DNA of 64,000 nt from Rhizoclosmatium globosum (lineage: Eukaryota; Chytridiomycota; Chytridiomycetes; Chytridiales; Chytriomycetaceae), in assembly GCA_002104985.1 (NCBI GenBank), contig MCGO01000118.1, positions 61,930 through 125,929 on the forward strand. The letters are read 5' to 3'. Shown piece by piece: positions 1 through 10,150 of this stretch. The translations under genes were made by a program, and so were the position numbers. Under the pieces are notes generated by a model that worked only from the letters and a program-made list of their open reading frames with translations, searched no databases and was not told where the DNA came from. The first letter of the stretch is position 1, and every line of letters starts with the position of its first letter.

Positions 1-2563
1 GGAGAATTCGGCGGGGTTTGAGGCTGTGGTTTTGGAGAAGGTGTTTGGGGTGGAGGTGTTGGAGGTTGTTGCAGGAGGTGGAGGATGTGGGGGCGATTGT
101 TTTGGGGCTCAAGAATGTGGCATGTGGTTCTGGTGGCGGTGGTGGTAGTGTTTTGGGAAGTGGGGCTGCGTGAAGGTGCTTGTGATATTGTTTTGGGCGA
201 GGAGAAGCAGAGCGGTGGAGAGGCGATTGTGGAAGCGTTGTTGGAGGTTGGGGGAGTCGAAAGTTGACCGAGTGTAAGAGTACGATGTGTGAGTTTCTTA
301 TGGGGCTTGCAGTTGAAGGACGGCTTGGACGGTTGGAGGATTTTGGAGTGGTCTTTTACTGAATGGGTTCTTGGGACCCCGAAAGATATCAAATTGAGGG
401 TTCACTGTTGGTGAAGCAGGAAGGAGGTCAAAGTGGGATTGATCTGGACGCTTTACTCCGACATACCTACGTATTCTCAAATTTGACGGACAGTGGGAGG
501 TTTACTATCTCATGCTACAAAAGTTTGAAGGCTTCTTGCGGAGTATGCGATGGCTTCTCCGCAATTAGTTACTCCGGCAAGTGTTGAACTAATTCGGCTC
601 ATTTTTGCGAGCTGGTGGTATCGGAAACGATTGCCGTCTCTGTCACCAACCTTCCACCACAGTCAAGAAATCGACCTGTACCTCTCGTATTCAAAGTCCT
701 CATGACATTATTGCTCTGGGATGATCAATTCGACAAACCAATACAGACCAAGTCCTGAAATGCTTTCAACTAGGTCTCACACGATGGTATTATCTTCTCA
801 ACTTCTTTCCTCCTATTTCTAACCACTTCAAAACAGGCCAACAACCTCGAAATACTGCATGAACTCCTTCACCCACCTCTCACCCACCTCCCGGCCCCAA
901 TGACCCGCTTAGTCCCTACTCTCTCCAAACAATCTCTCGCATCACGTCTGCAGGAATGCAACCATCCATCCTCGAATTCCTCAGCACTCTTGCGCGTCTC
1001 CCACTCCTCTCCGTAAACCTCCGCGAAGAAGACTACAAACGCGTCTTTGGAATCGCGCTTCAAAGTATCCGGAATTCAACGGGACGGTTGTGGATGCTTA
1101 TGCGGGTGTGCTTGGGTTTCATTGTTTGAGTGTTTGGTTTGTGAATTTGGGGATGGGGTCACGTTCAAAGTATGTTCCGTTTATTCTTGGGAGCTTGGTG
1201 GTGGTGGGAGTGTTGGGGCGGTGGATGAGAGTGTGGAGCTTGCGATGGATATGTTGGCTTTGAATTCGTATGTGATTGTGCAGCGAAAGCAGACGTTGGG
1301 GAAGCGAATGGGGCGGTGGAGAAGTTTTGGGTTCAAGGGAATAGTGTTGTTTCGGTGAGAGATGTTGGTGGAGTGGGTGGATGGAAGTTTGTGTACGGCG
1401 GCCGAGTGGGTGTGTGTGTTTAGTGTCAAGTTGGAGAACGCGCTGAGGTGTCGACTTGATGAGATGGTTGGCATTGGTGAACACGTTGGAATTTCGGCGA
1501 TTGCGGAGAAGATGGTTGCAGATGCTAAGGAAGGCGACATTTTCTCTTTTGATGCTGGTTTGTATCATTTGGTTCACGACGTAATAGCTAACATAGAGGT
1601 TCAGAATTAGGACAACCGGACTCAGAGGTCCAGGCTTCTCGAACATCATTGTCCAGACCTACTGCCAAAACACTTCAATCAGCATCATCAATCAAATCCA
1701 TGCTTCAGCTTACAGAACCAAAAGTCGCACTATTTGACCCATCTTTCTTCCTCCTGCAACTCACCCCATACCCTCTTCAATCTTTAACATCACCCAGTAT
1801 TCCTCTGCCAACTACAGCGGAAGCTTTCACAAGGCTATTAAAGTCCTCGATAGGACCCCGTTTCCGACCTTCATAAAATCGGTGTTCTCTATGTGGGGCC
1901 AAATCAAACGCACGAACTTCAGATCCTCGCAAACGACTCGGGATCACCTTCATACACACGATTCCTTTTCTCTCTCGGAGAACTCGTCCGCCTCAAAGGC
2001 CTTCGAAAATACAATACCGGCGGCCTCGACATCTCAGAATCAGGCATCGACGGCAAAAACTGCGTAGTCTGGCAGGATGACGCTTCTGGAAACCAAATCG
2101 TTTTCCACGCTACAACCCTCATGCCAACAAATACTGCACAGACCCACAATGCTCCCTCAAAAAGCGGCACGTCGGAAACGACTTTGTGTCCATCTTGTAT
2201 GACGAATCTGGGACGCGTGAGATTGGATTTGATACCCTTCCTGGACAATTCAATTTTGTGAATATTATTGTGACGCCAATCGTGACGGGTGATGGAGTTG
2301 CACAGTTGGAATATGAAGAACGGAAGTTTAGAGTCGAGATGAGGGTGAAGGCTGAACTTGGGTTACCTGCGTTGGGTGTTTTTAGCGATGGGTTTTAGTT
2401 GATGGGGCGCAGTTGGCTGGAGCTGTTCGGAGGGCGGCTGTTCATGCGAATATGCTCTCGATAGTTGTTGCACAGACGAGGGCTGGTGGTGGGGTTTATT
2501 AGTAACGCAAGGGAACGCTTACGACAGATTAAGAGGTTAGTGGATCGAGCGAAAAAGGAGTAG
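1..2563 (+). CDS. TSC2: Tuberin (TSC2) homologue, RapGAP domain; 5' partial, frame broken
   Basis: Reads as tuberin, the GTPase-activating protein for Rheb that works with hamartin to restrain TORC1. Tuberin-like blocks follow in order on the plus strand: [15 protein letters not shown] near 950-1000, [11 protein letters not shown] near 1325, DPSFFLLQL near 1735, then the RapGAP domain from about 1875 ([26 protein letters not shown] at 2121, [18 protein letters not shown] near 2160-2215, [12 protein letters not shown]). The Asn of H-V-G-N-D is at the catalytic asparagine-thumb position. A last block with RLRQIKRL ends at the TAG 2561-2563. The frame breaks near 1856, 2129, 2392 and 2491, each time at a short run of one base and as if bases were lost. 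Exons before about 950 are unresolved and the first 300 bases are assigned only by position. The gene probably starts before the window. Family assignment is firm; the gene model is not. Confidence 0.75.
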
Positions 2564-3084
2564 TTCCTGTAGCCAACGACTTGGAGGGGCGCTGGATTTT
2601 ACGCGATATGCGTAATAAATTACTATTGGATTTGTTTGAGAAAGTAACTCCATTAAACGCCTAAACTTGCCAAACTTGAACCCCGCTGTTTACTGAAAAC
2701 ATGATGTTCAGACAAACGTGCTTTTATTTAAAATCAATTTTCTTGTTTTTACGGTGCTTGACATGAGAACAACCTTCAAGACTTGTCGTCTGGGCGAAAT
2801 TAAAACTGCGGAGGTGGTTGAGTGTGATTTCGTTGAGCGATAGGGCTGATAGAACCAGGGCGACAACCCTAAATATTTCATTGCTACTGGATTATTCTGT
2901 CAGACTTTTTCTGACTGTGGGATTACGCCATGTCCTCATTTTATGTGAGATCGACCAAATTTTAGTATTCGCCAAGATTCACTCATGGTGTGTCTAATTT
3001 CGGATTCGGTTGGGTTAGTGTTGTACATCTCCGATTTTTTGACAAAAGTACAAAAGCGACCCAAAGAAACCTAGAACCGACAAA
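2564..3084. other. Intergenic, no gene seen
   Basis: About 520 bases after the tuberin stop. AT-rich, with no coding pattern, RNA gene or repeat that I can support. It precedes the duplicated zinc-finger segment. Confidence 0.5.
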
Positions 3085-4320
3085 ACAGTTTCCAGCAGGT
3101 TTGACTTGGTATATTCCTTTTCTCCATTTATCTGGCGGCTGCGTTTGGATGATAAATTTTTCCGCAAGACACTGTACATGGAGATGTTGTTCGACTGTGA
3201 TACCTCCCACACCATACCCGAGATGCGTCGGCCTCCTGTTCTATGATGTATTTAGAACTCAAGTCAGACATCTGCAACGCCTCGCGCTTTAATTTGCATG
3301 AAAGAGGTTGCAGCGGACAAAGAAGCAACGACTTCACCGGATATCAGTTTCGTTACGTTATTAACGTTATGTAACTTAACTGTAAATAACGGGAAACAAA
3401 ATCCATATATTATAAGCTAGCAATAATCGTCTATGCTTGCCTACTGACAACCTCGGCGAAAGCCCGTGCTCTCGGGTTGCACTGGAACAACTCACACTTG
3501 AATAAACTGGGTCCACCAAGAAATTTGGTTATGTGAGTTGTACCAATTTTTTGGGGGTCGTACACAGACACTGTACCGAAAAAAGTACTTAAGAGGGCCT
3601 CTTTACAACAGTCCCAACACCCAAAAAAAACTTCTTCAAAACAGAACTACTGATAATGTCTCTTGTTAACGAACACACGACCTTCGACCAAGGAACTGCA
3701 CCCATGGGATACTATAACTTGGATTGGACCACTCTACTGGTTCAAGGAGGAGTCCACCCACAGTTCAACGCCTTCAACGATAGTTTTCTCCCAATCTACA
3801 ACCTGGAATCCATCTTGGGGATGGAAACAGTTTGGAATACTCTACTCCGCCATTTTCAAACCACCTATTACTTGACCAGATGCTCAACCCCACCAATGCT
3901 CAAGTGATCCAAGAGGGGGAACTATTATTGAGGAAATGAGCCACCATATTTGCCGTGCAGGGGCTCAACTTGGCCGAATCTCCTTCAACTCTTTCCGAGG
4001 TGACTGGAGTAGACTTTTCCGACTCAGAGTCTCTTCGCCAAATGTCAATGGATCTCAACCCACCACAAAGGAAAACGAGAAACAGACCGTCCAAGTTCAA
4101 GAAGTCTGTGGGTGTAGTTGTGGTACAAGTCTGGAACGGATTTTTCACATGGTCAACCACCTGAGCAAGAGCCATAAAAAATGCGAAGTTGTGTGTAATG
4201 TCAAGAATTGTGCACAAGTAGTCAACAAATCTACTATGAAGCGACATCTGAAGACTGCACACGAAGACATCGCGAAACGTAACCACAAGGCTTTTGCATC
4301 GTTTCAGTAGAGAGCCCATT
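3085..4320 (+). repeat. Tandem segmental duplication, copy 1
   Basis: First of two diverged direct copies of a segment of about 1.3 kb. Shared landmarks outside the coding part are tttgacttggta...ccatt.atctggcgg (3097 / 4488), gcagcggacaaagaa (3311 / 4726), ccggatatcag (3337 / 4754) and ccaagaaatttgg (3515 / 4934). A proximal block directly upstream of the ATG (gaaaaaagtact, then cttcttcaaaacagaact) is also shared. The copy carries the broken zinc-finger-like gene at 3656-4310. Boundaries are approximate. Confidence 0.75.
3656..4310 (+). pseudogene. Zinc-finger-like protein, copy 1, frame broken
   Basis: Diverged copy of the gene at 5222. It starts at the equivalent ATG-TCT-CTT, and its N-terminus shares FDQGT, the D-S-(F/L)-L-P-I-Y block and LGMET with copy 2. 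The frame is lost near 3850, where the copy has ctactccgcc against ctactctcgcc in copy 2. Another change of frame lies between about 3920 and 3955, and a third is near 4110, where ctgtgggtgtagttg needs one more T to read V-G-C-S-C. Beyond the breaks coding conservation is good: RKTRNRPSKFKKS, then a C-X4-C-X11-H-X4-H module in VVCNVKNCAQVV...MKRHLKTAH, ending KAFASFQ. Conservation after the breaks suggests either recent inactivation or missing bases in the assembly. Function unknown. Confidence 0.6.
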
Positions 4321-4474
4321 TGTTTTGCTTAGAGCGTATTAATAACTTGTATGAATACATTCATTACTTAATTATTTTATCTTCTTTTCCATTTCACTTA
4401 ATTGATTTCGAATCCACATCAATCACTCAAAAACCTATTCCAGAGAAAACGGAAAACTTGAGCCAATTGAAATA

Positions 4475-5880
4475 GATTTCGATAAATTTGACTTGGTAAT
4501 ATTACTATTTTCCATTGATCTGGCGGATGATCTGGCGGCTGACGTGTGTTGCTAATTTTTGGGTACGAAGAGATGTACTTTGAGTTTGATTGTACGACAC
4601 GACACTGCGCCCGAGATGCAACAGTCTCCCGTTCTATGAAGCACTTTGATGCACTTTGGAACTCAAGTGAGGTACATGCGACGAATTTGCTGTGTTATAT
4701 TCTTAAAGTTTGCCGAAAGAGGGTACAGCGGACAAAGAACGCAATGACTTCGCCGGATATCAGCATCGTTACTTTATTAACAGGTATTTAACTTGATGAA
4801 ATATAACGGAAGAAAATTCTATATTATTGAGGGAAGGAATGATCTTTTAGGCTTGCCTTCAGACACCCTCGACAGAAAAACGTGCTCCCAAGTTATGCTG
4901 GATGAACACAGACTTGAACAAACTGACTCCATCAAGAAATTTGGTAATGCGAGTTCTGCCATTAATTTGGGTCACACCAACACTGGAGACCGAAAAAGTC
5001 GTTCAAAGATGAACAAATTCGGATCAGTTCCACAAACAAGAATCTTCGTCAAAAAAGAACTCAACATGTACTTGCGCAAACGGAGTCCGCCAAAAGACAT
5101 TGGAGATTGGAAGCACAAGATGGACCGATTTTTTTTGGTAGGATGTACCTGAAAAAAGTACTCAGAGGAGAGCCTCTTTGCAACCACCAAAAAAACCTTC
5201 TTCAAAACAGAACTCCAGATGATGTCTCTCGGCTTCACCAATGCATTCGCGACCTTCGACCAAGGGACTGTGTCTTTGGGAGACTACAACATGGATATTG
5301 CCACTCTGCCGAATCCGATTCAAGAAGTCCTGGACGGAGTCCATCCACAGGCCATCCCCTTCAACGATAGTCTTCTCCCAATCTACATCCTGGGAATGGA
5401 AACAGTTTTGAGTACTCTACTCTCGCCATTTTCAAACGACCTACTTGACCAGATGCCCACCAATGCTCCAGTTGTCCAAGAGGAGGAAAGTACCTTTGGA
5501 GTAAATCAAGAGCTGGCCTTGGCCCAACGTCCTTCACTTCATGCCGAAACCACTGGAGTCGTCTCCGACTCAGACGTCTCTCCACTCTCTTCGCCAACAT
5601 CGTCGGTGAATCTCGGCCTATCCCATAAGAAAACGAGAAACAGACAGTCCAAGTTCAAGAAGTCTGTGTCATGCAGTTGTGGTACAAATCTGGAACGAAT
5701 TCTTCACATTGGAAACCATTTGCTCAGGAGAGGTGAAAATTGCCGAGTTGTGTGTAATGTCATGGGCTGTAAAGTAGTGGTCGACAGATCTACTATGAAG
5801 CATCATTTTAAGACTGCACACGATGTCATCGCACAACGCAACAACAAGGCTTTCGAATCGTTTCAGTAGGCTGGTTGAGA
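4475..5880 (+). repeat. Tandem segmental duplication, copy 2
   Basis: Second copy of the duplicated segment, starting about 1.39 kb downstream of the first and carrying the intact gene at 5222-5869. The match extends through about 700 bases of upstream non-coding DNA, so the promoter was duplicated with the gene. Boundaries are approximate. Confidence 0.75.
5222..5869 (+). CDS. Small zinc-finger-like protein, copy 2 (intact)
   Basis: Intact single-exon gene of 215 residues. I do not recognise a named family. ATG 5222 is preferred over the ATG three bases earlier because copy 1 aligns from M-S-L. Visible parts are an acidic, Pro/Leu-containing N-terminus (FNDSLLPIYILGMET, about 47-61), a Ser-rich linker (110-132), a basic stretch KKTRNRQSKFKKS (136-148), then Cys/His-rich sequence: C151-S-C153, H162, H166, C174, and a classical-looking C178-X4-C183-X11-H195-X4-H200 module. 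Acidic N-terminus, basic patch and C2H2-like module would suit a small nuclear regulator, but that is inference only. About 90 bases directly upstream are conserved with copy 1 and probably hold the promoter. Confidence 0.6.
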   Translation: MSLGFTNAFATFDQGTVSLGDYNMDIATLPNPIQEVLDGVHPQAIPFNDSLLPIYILGMETVLSTLLSPFSNDLLDQMPTNAPVVQEEESTFGVNQELALAQRPSLHAETTGVVSDSDVSPLSSPTSSVNLGLSHKKTRNRQSKFKKSVSCSCGTNLERILHIGNHLLRRGENCRVVCNVMGCKVVVDRSTMKHHFKTAHDVIAQRNNKAFESFQ

Positions 5881-6012
5881 GCACTTGTTTTTTTCGGAGG
5901 GTGGTAATGGCATCTATGATATTAATTACTGATATGAATATTATTCTTATTTCCTGTTATTTATCCTTTGATTCATCCATTGGATTGCAAATTAAGATGA
6001 TATCACTCTCAA

Positions 6013-6792
6013 ATGACGTTCGAGCCGCAAAATGGAACGGCACTCAATGCTGTCCGTCGTCTCAAAGATCGAGCTTCTTATGATGTGGAATCTGTGCATG
6101 AAGTATTGGACAAGGGACTCGTAGCCCATGTTGGATTCACGCTCCCTTCCTCTATTGATGGAAGTGACTACCTCGAAGAGTGGCCATCAGTAATCCCAAT
6201 GGTCTACGGACGCAACGAAAACACTATTTACTTGCACGGATATGTCTCTGGCAGACTCATGAAAGCTCTTGCGGGATCGGGCGAAGTCGGAGTTACCAAG
6301 GCTGCTTTAACTGTAACACTCGTTGACGGCCTTGTTCTTGCTATTTCTCCGTTCAATCACTCAATGAACTATCGGTCTGTTTGTGTGTATGGTTATCCTG
6401 AGCTTGTTACTGATTTGGAGGAGCGGGAGTTGGCGCTGAAAGTGATCACGAACCATGCGTTCAAGGCTGATCGATGGGGTACTACGAGAGAGACTAGCAA
6501 GGTTTGTTGTGCTATTTATATGGATTTGTGGAAATCTCGACTGATTCCGTGCCTTCAACGAATGTAGACTGAATACGCGTCGACCAAGGTCATAAAGCTT
6601 GAAATTGAGACTGCGAGTGTGAAGAAACGGGCAGGACAATCGGGCGATGATGAAGCTGACAAGGGCAATGAATCTGTTTTTGCCGGTGTGCTCCCAATTC
6701 TCACCACATACGGAAATGCAGAGCCTGCTGGATACAACTTGGCACCGGTTCCGGAATACATCAAGAATATGGAAGGAAAGGATGTTCAATAA
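6013..6792 (+). CDS. Pyridoxamine 5'-phosphate oxidase-like FMN-binding split-barrel protein
   Basis: Two exons, 6013-6501 and 6568-6792, with an intron of 66 bases (gtttgttg...aatgtag), give 237 residues. The pattern fits the Pyridox_ox_2 family of small flavin-binding oxidoreductases of broad or unknown substrate: an early VLDKGLVAHVGFTLP strand pair, PMVYGRNENTIYLHG, the core with YRSVCVYGYPELVTDLEER, the helix AFKADRWGTTRETSK, then VIKLEIETASVKKRAG. Family members usually have about 200-240 residues, so this looks complete. ATG 6013 is the only ATG I see in frame near the domain start. The substrate cannot be told from sequence. No neighbouring gene suggests a pathway. Confidence 0.8.
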
Positions 6793-6998
6793 ATTGTCCA
6801 GCAAGACTATTGCTTTTAACATATATTGTGCACCTTTCATCCTGCAACTAAGCTGGTGTCATATCACAGTCTTGGCTCAGCTCGATGTTCGGAGGGCATT
6901 CGTGGCTTCTTCAATTCAGAAGCAATCAAAGTTATGGAATAATGAAGTTAAGATATTTATTGCGACGATCAAAGAATTCAAATCAACGATGCAAATAT

Positions 6999-7335
6999 GA
7001 GGGAGTGAGGATCAACCAACATCCAAGCGAGCAGAAGCCAATGACGACGCTGGCTAGGATATGTTTGACCTCATACCCATAGTTTTGGTATGGAAAAGAT
7101 ATGATAAAGCGATGACAAATTGAGGGAGTGAGGATCAAGATTGAATCCAACGAGCGAAGCCCTCGATTGTTATCAAAAGCGCTGGTTAGGATTAATTTTG
7201 ACCTCATACCTTCGATCAGGGATGGGGAAGGCAAGGGAAAGAGGGGGAGGGAGGAGTGAGGATCAAACGAACATCCAAGTGAGATCTGTCTCCCAAGAGA
7301 CAAGCGCTGACTAGGATATTGTATGACCTCATACC
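6999..7335. repeat. Three direct repeats, each able to fold into a hairpin
   Basis: Three units begin near 6999, 7122 and 7249, spaced about 125 bases. Each starts gag(g)gagtgaggatcaa, has a middle with catccaag.gag or aatccaacgag and gcgctg.(c/t)taggat, and ends t.tgacctcatacc (near 7076, 7210 and 7335). The opening TGAGGATCAA is nearly the reverse complement of the closing TTGACCTCA (one bulged A), so each unit could fold on itself with a loop of about 60 bases. No convincing protein is encoded. Function unknown. Confidence 0.6.
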
Positions 7336-7709
7336 TATGATCAAATGAGAGAGGGAGGGAGGGAGGAGGAGAGGGGGCTGCTATAGAGAGCCAGCACAAT
7401 TTGACGTCCACTTCACTCGATCAGCAACTGTGATCAGTAAAGAGAAGGGAGGCATAAATTGGTGGCTTCTATGACAGCCATGCATATGAACTGATGAAGA
7501 GAGAGTAGGGAAGGGTGCTCGGATGTGGGAGAGGAAGAGACTGGATTTCGGAGAGAGTTGTTAACTGACCTCTGCGAAGGGAGCGCAGTTTTTGAAGAGC
7601 TTTCGGGAATTTTTCTGAAACTGAAAATTTTTCGGGAGGGGTTGTGTTGTGTGCACGCTTCTTCCTTGATAAAGAAACTGATAAAGATAAGAAAAGACAT
7701 GCATTCCCT
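7336..7709. other. Intergenic, purine-rich
   Basis: Starts with a gagggagggaggga-type purine tract, then sequence of no recognisable content up to the stop codon of the SET methyltransferase. Confidence 0.4.
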
Positions 7710-9415
7710 TTATTTCTTTTTACTTTTGATCAAAGAATCTAGTCGCTTCCTCACAGCTACCAAACAAACTTTCTCCCCTCTCCGTTCCCTCACGCCGTTC
7801 ACGAAATTAGTGGATCCCTCGCCCGACTTTAGAATCTCTGTATCCGCTTTGATAGAGGTTGGATACGATCGTAGTTTCGTGATGACAAGGTCGCGCACAC
7901 GTGTGAGTGTTTCGAGTTCCATTGGTTTTCCCATGTGGCAGGATTGGATCGTCTTTTCGAGTTTGTGGTTCGCATGAAAGAGGCACCATTTCTTTGGTCG
8001 TGGGAACGAGTCTGCGTTTGGTTGGGGTTCAGTGGAATGAGTTGAGGGAGGAGGAAGAGAATTTAAGGGGAGTCAATTTACCATGAGGTCCACGGATCAA
8101 TTGAATGCGACAGTCTTCGTTTCGGTCGTTGTTTGGAATTGTGAATCCCATATATTTGAGACTTTTGTAGCTAGAGTCTTCGCCGTAAGTGACGTCGACT
8201 TGTTCGCCGGCTTTGATTGGTTGCGTCGCTGTCATGGTAACGGCTCCCTTTTCTTTGTTGTATTCGATCTATATATTTCATACGGGGTAGGTTACTGTTT
8301 AGTCTGAGTGCGTGATCATATTGAAACTGAATTCCACTCACCTTCACCTTCGGCTTCCCGTAATGGTTCGCGACATCGACCATTGGAATCACTACGTTTG
8401 AAGCAAAGCATCAGCATCAGTATCAGACATTCGTTAACGCATGCCGAACTTCTTGATTTATATCCACATCTTCACGCCAGCTTTCCCTCCAATGTGGTCC
8501 ACCAAAATAGCATCCATTATTCAAATATTAAGTTCTTAAACAACACTTACTAACAGCCTTGTTGGTCAAGTCCCCAACCGGAAGAGTCCACACCCTTGAC
8601 ATGACATGATGCCACGAAATCAAAAAAGCATCGTAGTTGAGAGGCGCGACAGGATACGACCTCAATCCAAGAGACTCCTTCGACGATTCCAGATCCAAAA
8701 GGCTTTTCCACTGATTCCACTCCCTCTGGATTTCATCGCGCTGTCCAACAAGGTCCACGGAGAGATCGGTTCCATCAATCACTTTGAGTTCTTCTGTCGT
8801 CCAATATAGCGGGGTTGAGTAATTTGTTGGAAGGAAAGCGAGGTATGGTTGCCAGAGTGGGTCGTTTCTGTGAAGAAGGATGAAGGCTGCGATGATGGAG
8901 ACCCAGTCGCTTTTGGGGTACTTTGAAGCATACGATGCAATGATTGGATCTGATGCTTTTGCCATCGCATCATGGATTGTCTGAGAGTAGTTAAATGTTT
9001 GGAGATTGGAATGGATGGAACCAGAGAGAGAACGAACCACTTGATGCGGAACAAGCATAACGATTTCGTCCCGTTTAAAGTCTTTTGTAGCAAAGACGTC
9101 TCTGTTTCCAGGCTGAATTGAAGTTGATGAGTCCCAATGTCAGTTAAGCCAGTTAAGCTGTCAAGGTACAAAACGCACAAGTGGCTCGACAATTTCGGTT
9201 CCATCGTGTTTGAGTCCGCGCGTGGCCATCCATTTGACAAAGTTGGTTGTCTTTGATTCGAATTCAGATTGGATGGCTGCATTCGGGGCATCCTTTGGCA
9301 CGAACAGCCACGCAACTGCTGCGAATCCAACAAGAACTGCGAGAATTAATCCGCTTTTGAAGGTACTCTGCTTTGCTTCCTTTGGTGGTGTCGGCTTTGG
9401 TGTTGGTGGTGACAT
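7710..9415 (-). CDS. Membrane-anchored SET-domain protein, RuBisCO LSMT / Rkm type
   Basis: Five exons on the minus strand, 9415-9179, 9112-8551, 8391-8342, 8268-8082 and 8011-7710, sum to 445 residues. The fold order is that of plant LSMT, SETD3/SETD6 and fungal Rkm lysine methyltransferases: an iSET-containing N-half with LNYDAFLISWHHVMSRVW, the S-adenosylmethionine-binding block MIPMVDVANHYGKP, then VTYGEDSSYKSLKYMGF and a C-terminal substrate-binding part (LPTS-like RSYPTSIKADTEIL, ending VRKRLDSLIKSKKK). Unusually, residues about 20-41 (SGLILAVLVGFAAVAWLFV) form a membrane segment after a proline-rich start, so the enzyme is probably tethered with its SET domain on one side of a membrane. 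Substrate unknown; methyl transfer to a protein lysine is the family function. Confidence 0.8.
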
Positions 9416-9739
9416 TTTCGTTGGTCTTCCTCAAAACCATTCTACCAAGTTTAACCAAGATATTCATTATTTTCTTTCAGTTTATTTGTTTCATAATCGA
9501 AGAAAGAAGGGAAAAGAAACCGTGATGTTCATACAACTCTAGAGACCACATTCGTTGATGTCAACGTGACCTGCTTGCAATCATAGAACAAAGACCAATC
9601 AACCCCTCCAAGGATATCCTGGCCCGTATTCATATTCGCAAAACATCGCAGAAAGAAGTTTCATCGTTATCGAGAGTAAACGACGCTTCTCTTATCAATG
9701 GCGTTTTCTTCAAAGGGAATATAGGTGAGAGGAATGAAG
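9416..9739. other. Upstream region of the SET gene
   Basis: About 325 bases with no coding signal. It must contain the promoter of the minus-strand SET gene starting at 9415; I see no clear element. Confidence 0.4.
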
Positions 9740-10150
9740 GAGTGAAACTATGGAGAGTGCATAATCATGCAGTCTGGTAGTTCAACGAAAGGAATGGAAT
9801 ATCGCAGAGACTCTGACACCGTTCTTCCCACTAATGAAAAGGCAGCTCTAGTATCTAAGCTATTCGATCTTCGCCCGGAGGAATCGTCCCAGAACATGTA
9901 GAAGCATGTAAGGAACACTATATCGGGAGTACCAATGTGTTTGAGTGAGAGGGAACGGAGTAGTAGATGAAAGAGTGCAAAAGCATAGTGAAGTAGCAAC
10001 GCAGTCTTTGAAGGAATGAGGAGGTGAAAGGAGGAAGAAGGGAACTGTCGCAGATGTTTGACACTGAACAGCCCAATGATGAAAAAGGGGATGCCCGTTC
10101 TAATACAAAAGCATCTTGATCCTCGCCCGGAACAATTTGTCACTCGTGTA
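9740..10150. repeat. Degenerate direct repeat pair, about 300 bases apart
   Basis: Two diverged copies (about 9768-9905 and 10000-10150) share gcagtct, tcgcaga.....ctgacac.g, taatgaaaa or gatgaaaaa, and a closing ttcgatcttcgcccgga / cttgatcctcgcccgga. Reading frames across them are poor, so I treat the stretch as a non-coding degenerate repeat. Confidence 0.35.

Noticed and set aside
6983..7411. A 142-codon minus-strand open frame across the hairpin repeats
   Set aside because: Open only because the repeat lacks stops in that frame. Its Ser/Pro-rich content follows the purine tracts on the other strand.
9740..10150. Box C/D snoRNA suggested by ctga...atgatga near 10070
   Set aside because: The boxes are not flanked by a terminal stem and the second box pair is missing.
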